Of a stretch of DNA of 64,000 nt, positions 62,595 through 64,000 are shown one piece after another. The stretch's first letter is position 1, and every line of letters starts with the position of its first letter. Below the pieces are notes generated by a model. It was not told where the DNA came from, searched no databases, and saw nothing but the letters and a program-made list of their open reading frames with translations. Source of the DNA: Coriaria nepalensis. Taxonomy: Eukaryota; Streptophyta; Magnoliopsida; Cucurbitales; Coriariaceae. Location: the NCBI GenBank assembly GCA_027186245.1, contig CP114481.1:23529501-23593500 (forward strand), written 5' to 3'. Both the position numbers and the translations under genes were made by a program.

Positions 62595-64000
62595 TGCATA
62601 GTTGCCTTCAATAGATCAATTGCAAGTTATGCATGAAAGTTGTGTTTTAAATGCAAAAATAGAATTGGTTCGAAGTTCTCTCAAACAATTTAATGATATG
62701 AAAAGACTGAATGATTTGCGTTTTAAGGCTAAAATAATGCATTGTTCTCTTCAATAGATTAATTGCAAAATATGCAATAAAATCATGATTGAAGGGCAAA
62801 AATAGAATTCATTCGAATAAATTTAGAATGATTTAATGATAAGGAGAGACTCACTGACATGATTTTAACGCTAAACAAATCCATGTTTGCTTTCAATAGA
62901 TCAACTATGAGCTATGCACGAAAGTCATTTTTAAAGACCGATTTTCGTTCAAAGGGATTTAGAATGATTTAATGACTAAAAGAGACGCAATAATATGACT
63001 TTAAGGATAAAAAAATGCATAGTTGCCTTCAATAGATCAATTGCAACTTATGCATGAAAGTCGTGTTTTACTTACAAAAATAGAATTGGCTCGAATTTCT
63101 TTCAAACAATTTAATGATATGAAAAGACTGAATGATATGCTTTTTAAGACTAAAATAATGCATTGTTGTCTTCAATAGATTAATCGCAAGTTATGTAAGA
63201 AAATCATGTGTGAAGGGTGAAAGTAAAATTCGTTTGAATTAATTTAGAATGATTTATTGACTAGAAGAGACTCAGGGACATGACTTTAAGGCTAAACAAA
63301 TGCATTGTTGCTTTCAGTAGATCAACTGCAAGTTATGCATGAAAGTCATGTTTAAAGGCCATATTTCGTTTGAAGTAATTTAGAATGATTTAATGACTAA
63401 AAGAGACGCAATACTATGACTTTAAGGCTAAAAAATGCATAGTGGACTTCAATAGATCAATTACAAGTTATGCATGAAAGTAGTGTCTAAAATGCAAAAA
63501 TAGAATTGGTTCGAAGTGTTTTCAAACAATTTAATTATATGAAAAGACTGAATGATATAATTTTTAAGGCTAAAATAATGAATTGTTGTCTTCAATAGAT
63601 TAATTGCAGGTTATGTAAGAAAATCATGTTTGAAGGGCGAAAAAAAAATTCGTTGGAATTAATTTACAATGATTTATTGACTAGAAGAGACTCAATGACA
63701 TGACTTTAAGGCTAAACAAATGCATTGTTGCCTTCAATAGATTAAGTGCAAGTTATCCAAGAAAGTCATGTTTAAAGGCCGAATTTCGTTCGAAGTAATT
63801 TGGAATGATTTAATGACTAAAAGAGACGCAATACTATGACTTTAAGGCTAAAAAAATGCATAGTTGCCTTCAATAGATCAATTGCAAGTTATGCATGAAA
63901 CTCATGTTTTAAATGCAAAAATAGAATTGGTTTGAAGTTCTTTCAAACAATTTAATGATATGAAAAGACTGAATGATATTCTTTTTAAGACTGAAATAAT
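62595..64000 (+). repeat. 4,629-bp HOR, copy 2 (cut by window end)
   Basis: This matches 57,966-59,371 at an offset of 4,629 bp. Shared rare variants are GTTCTCTCAAACAATT (62,676 and 58,047), GATTTGCGTTTTAAGG, TAGTGGACTTCAATAG (63,440 and 58,811), TTTAATTATATG and GATATTC at the end. One C monomer, near 63,060, has several private changes (GTTTTACTTAC, GGCTCGAATTTC). The copy continues past the right edge of the window. Confidence 0.85.

Larger units (their letters stand above)
1..64000 (+). repeat. Satellite DNA array, 421-bp trimeric unit
   Basis: The entire window is a tandem array of one satellite family in a single orientation. I tracked the 5' edge of the C monomer (usually TGCATAGTTGCC) from 122 to 63,857. 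Successive C starts are 419-422 bp apart almost everywhere (for example 122, 543, 964, 1385, 1806). Exceptions are a few 412-415 bp units caused by small deletions, and three real phase breaks at 26,135-26,414, 29,778-30,057 and 33,423-33,566. No non-satellite insertion longer than about 10 bp was seen. Composition is roughly 70% A+T. The likely setting is centromeric or other constitutive heterochromatin of a eukaryote; that location is an inference. Confidence 0.98.

Noticed and set aside
1..64000. CRISPR array
   Set aside because: Repeats are about 140 bp and contiguous, with no unique spacers between short repeats, and the higher-order structure is that of satellite DNA.
1..64000. tRNA, rRNA or other RNA genes
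   Set aside because: No tRNA-like cloverleaf boxes or rRNA core motifs were recognised; every segment can be assigned to A, B or C monomers.
1..64000. Telomeric or microsatellite tracts
   Set aside because: No runs of telomere-type hexamers or heptamers or simple di/tri-nucleotide repeats were found; the only homopolymers are A runs of about 6-8 bases at monomer ends.
1..64000. Ancestral half-monomer of about 70 bp
   Set aside because: Short similar strings such as AATGATTTAATGA and AATGATATG recur inside monomers, but I could not align the two halves of any monomer convincingly.

Overview
The whole 64 kb is one uninterrupted, head-to-tail satellite DNA array. I found no convincing protein gene, RNA gene, transposon or unique sequence. 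The base layer is a monomer of about 140 bp. Three diverged monomer types, here called A (142 bp), B (136 bp) and C (143 bp), alternate in strict order to give a 421-bp trimer. Trimers repeat about 150 times, all on the same strand. A rough count on one A monomer gives about 70% A+T. Long, gene-free, hierarchically ordered satellite of this kind points to eukaryotic heterochromatin: a centromere, pericentromere, or a subtelomeric or interstitial block. CpG sites are repeatedly seen in decayed TpG and CpA forms, which suggests a genome with cytosine methylation, such as a plant or vertebrate rather than yeast or Drosophila. The species cannot be named from the sequence.

The second layer is a set of higher-order repeats (HORs). 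Positions 1-25,553 hold a block (alpha, about 6 kb, plus beta, about 3.1 kb) present as copy I (1-9,190), a truncated copy II (10,492-16,580) and copy III (16,691-25,553). Copy I to II is offset by 10,491 bp and copy II to III by 5,450 bp. Positions 25,890-32,673 hold two copies of a 3,643-bp HOR, each containing one dimer in place of a trimer. Positions 33,150-34,215 are a fragment of alpha with a 278-bp deletion. Positions 34,500-37,840 are built on a 1,683-bp step. Positions 37,840-43,776 are two copies of a 2,941-bp HOR. Positions 43,777-53,759 are a finer mosaic with 421-, 842-, 1,263- and 1,683-bp duplications. Positions 53,760-57,965 repeat with a step of about 1.68 kb. Positions 57,966-64,000 carry a 4,629-bp HOR whose second copy runs off the window.

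The most informative features are departures from this order: two A/B hybrid monomers (26,278 and 29,921), one C-C junction (33,566), and a chimeric unit at the copy II/III boundary. That unit shares 187 identical bases, including rare variants, with a unit 30 kb away. Together they record unequal exchange and gene conversion inside the array. The 63-67 codon open frames scattered through the window are periodic by-products of the C monomer, not genes.
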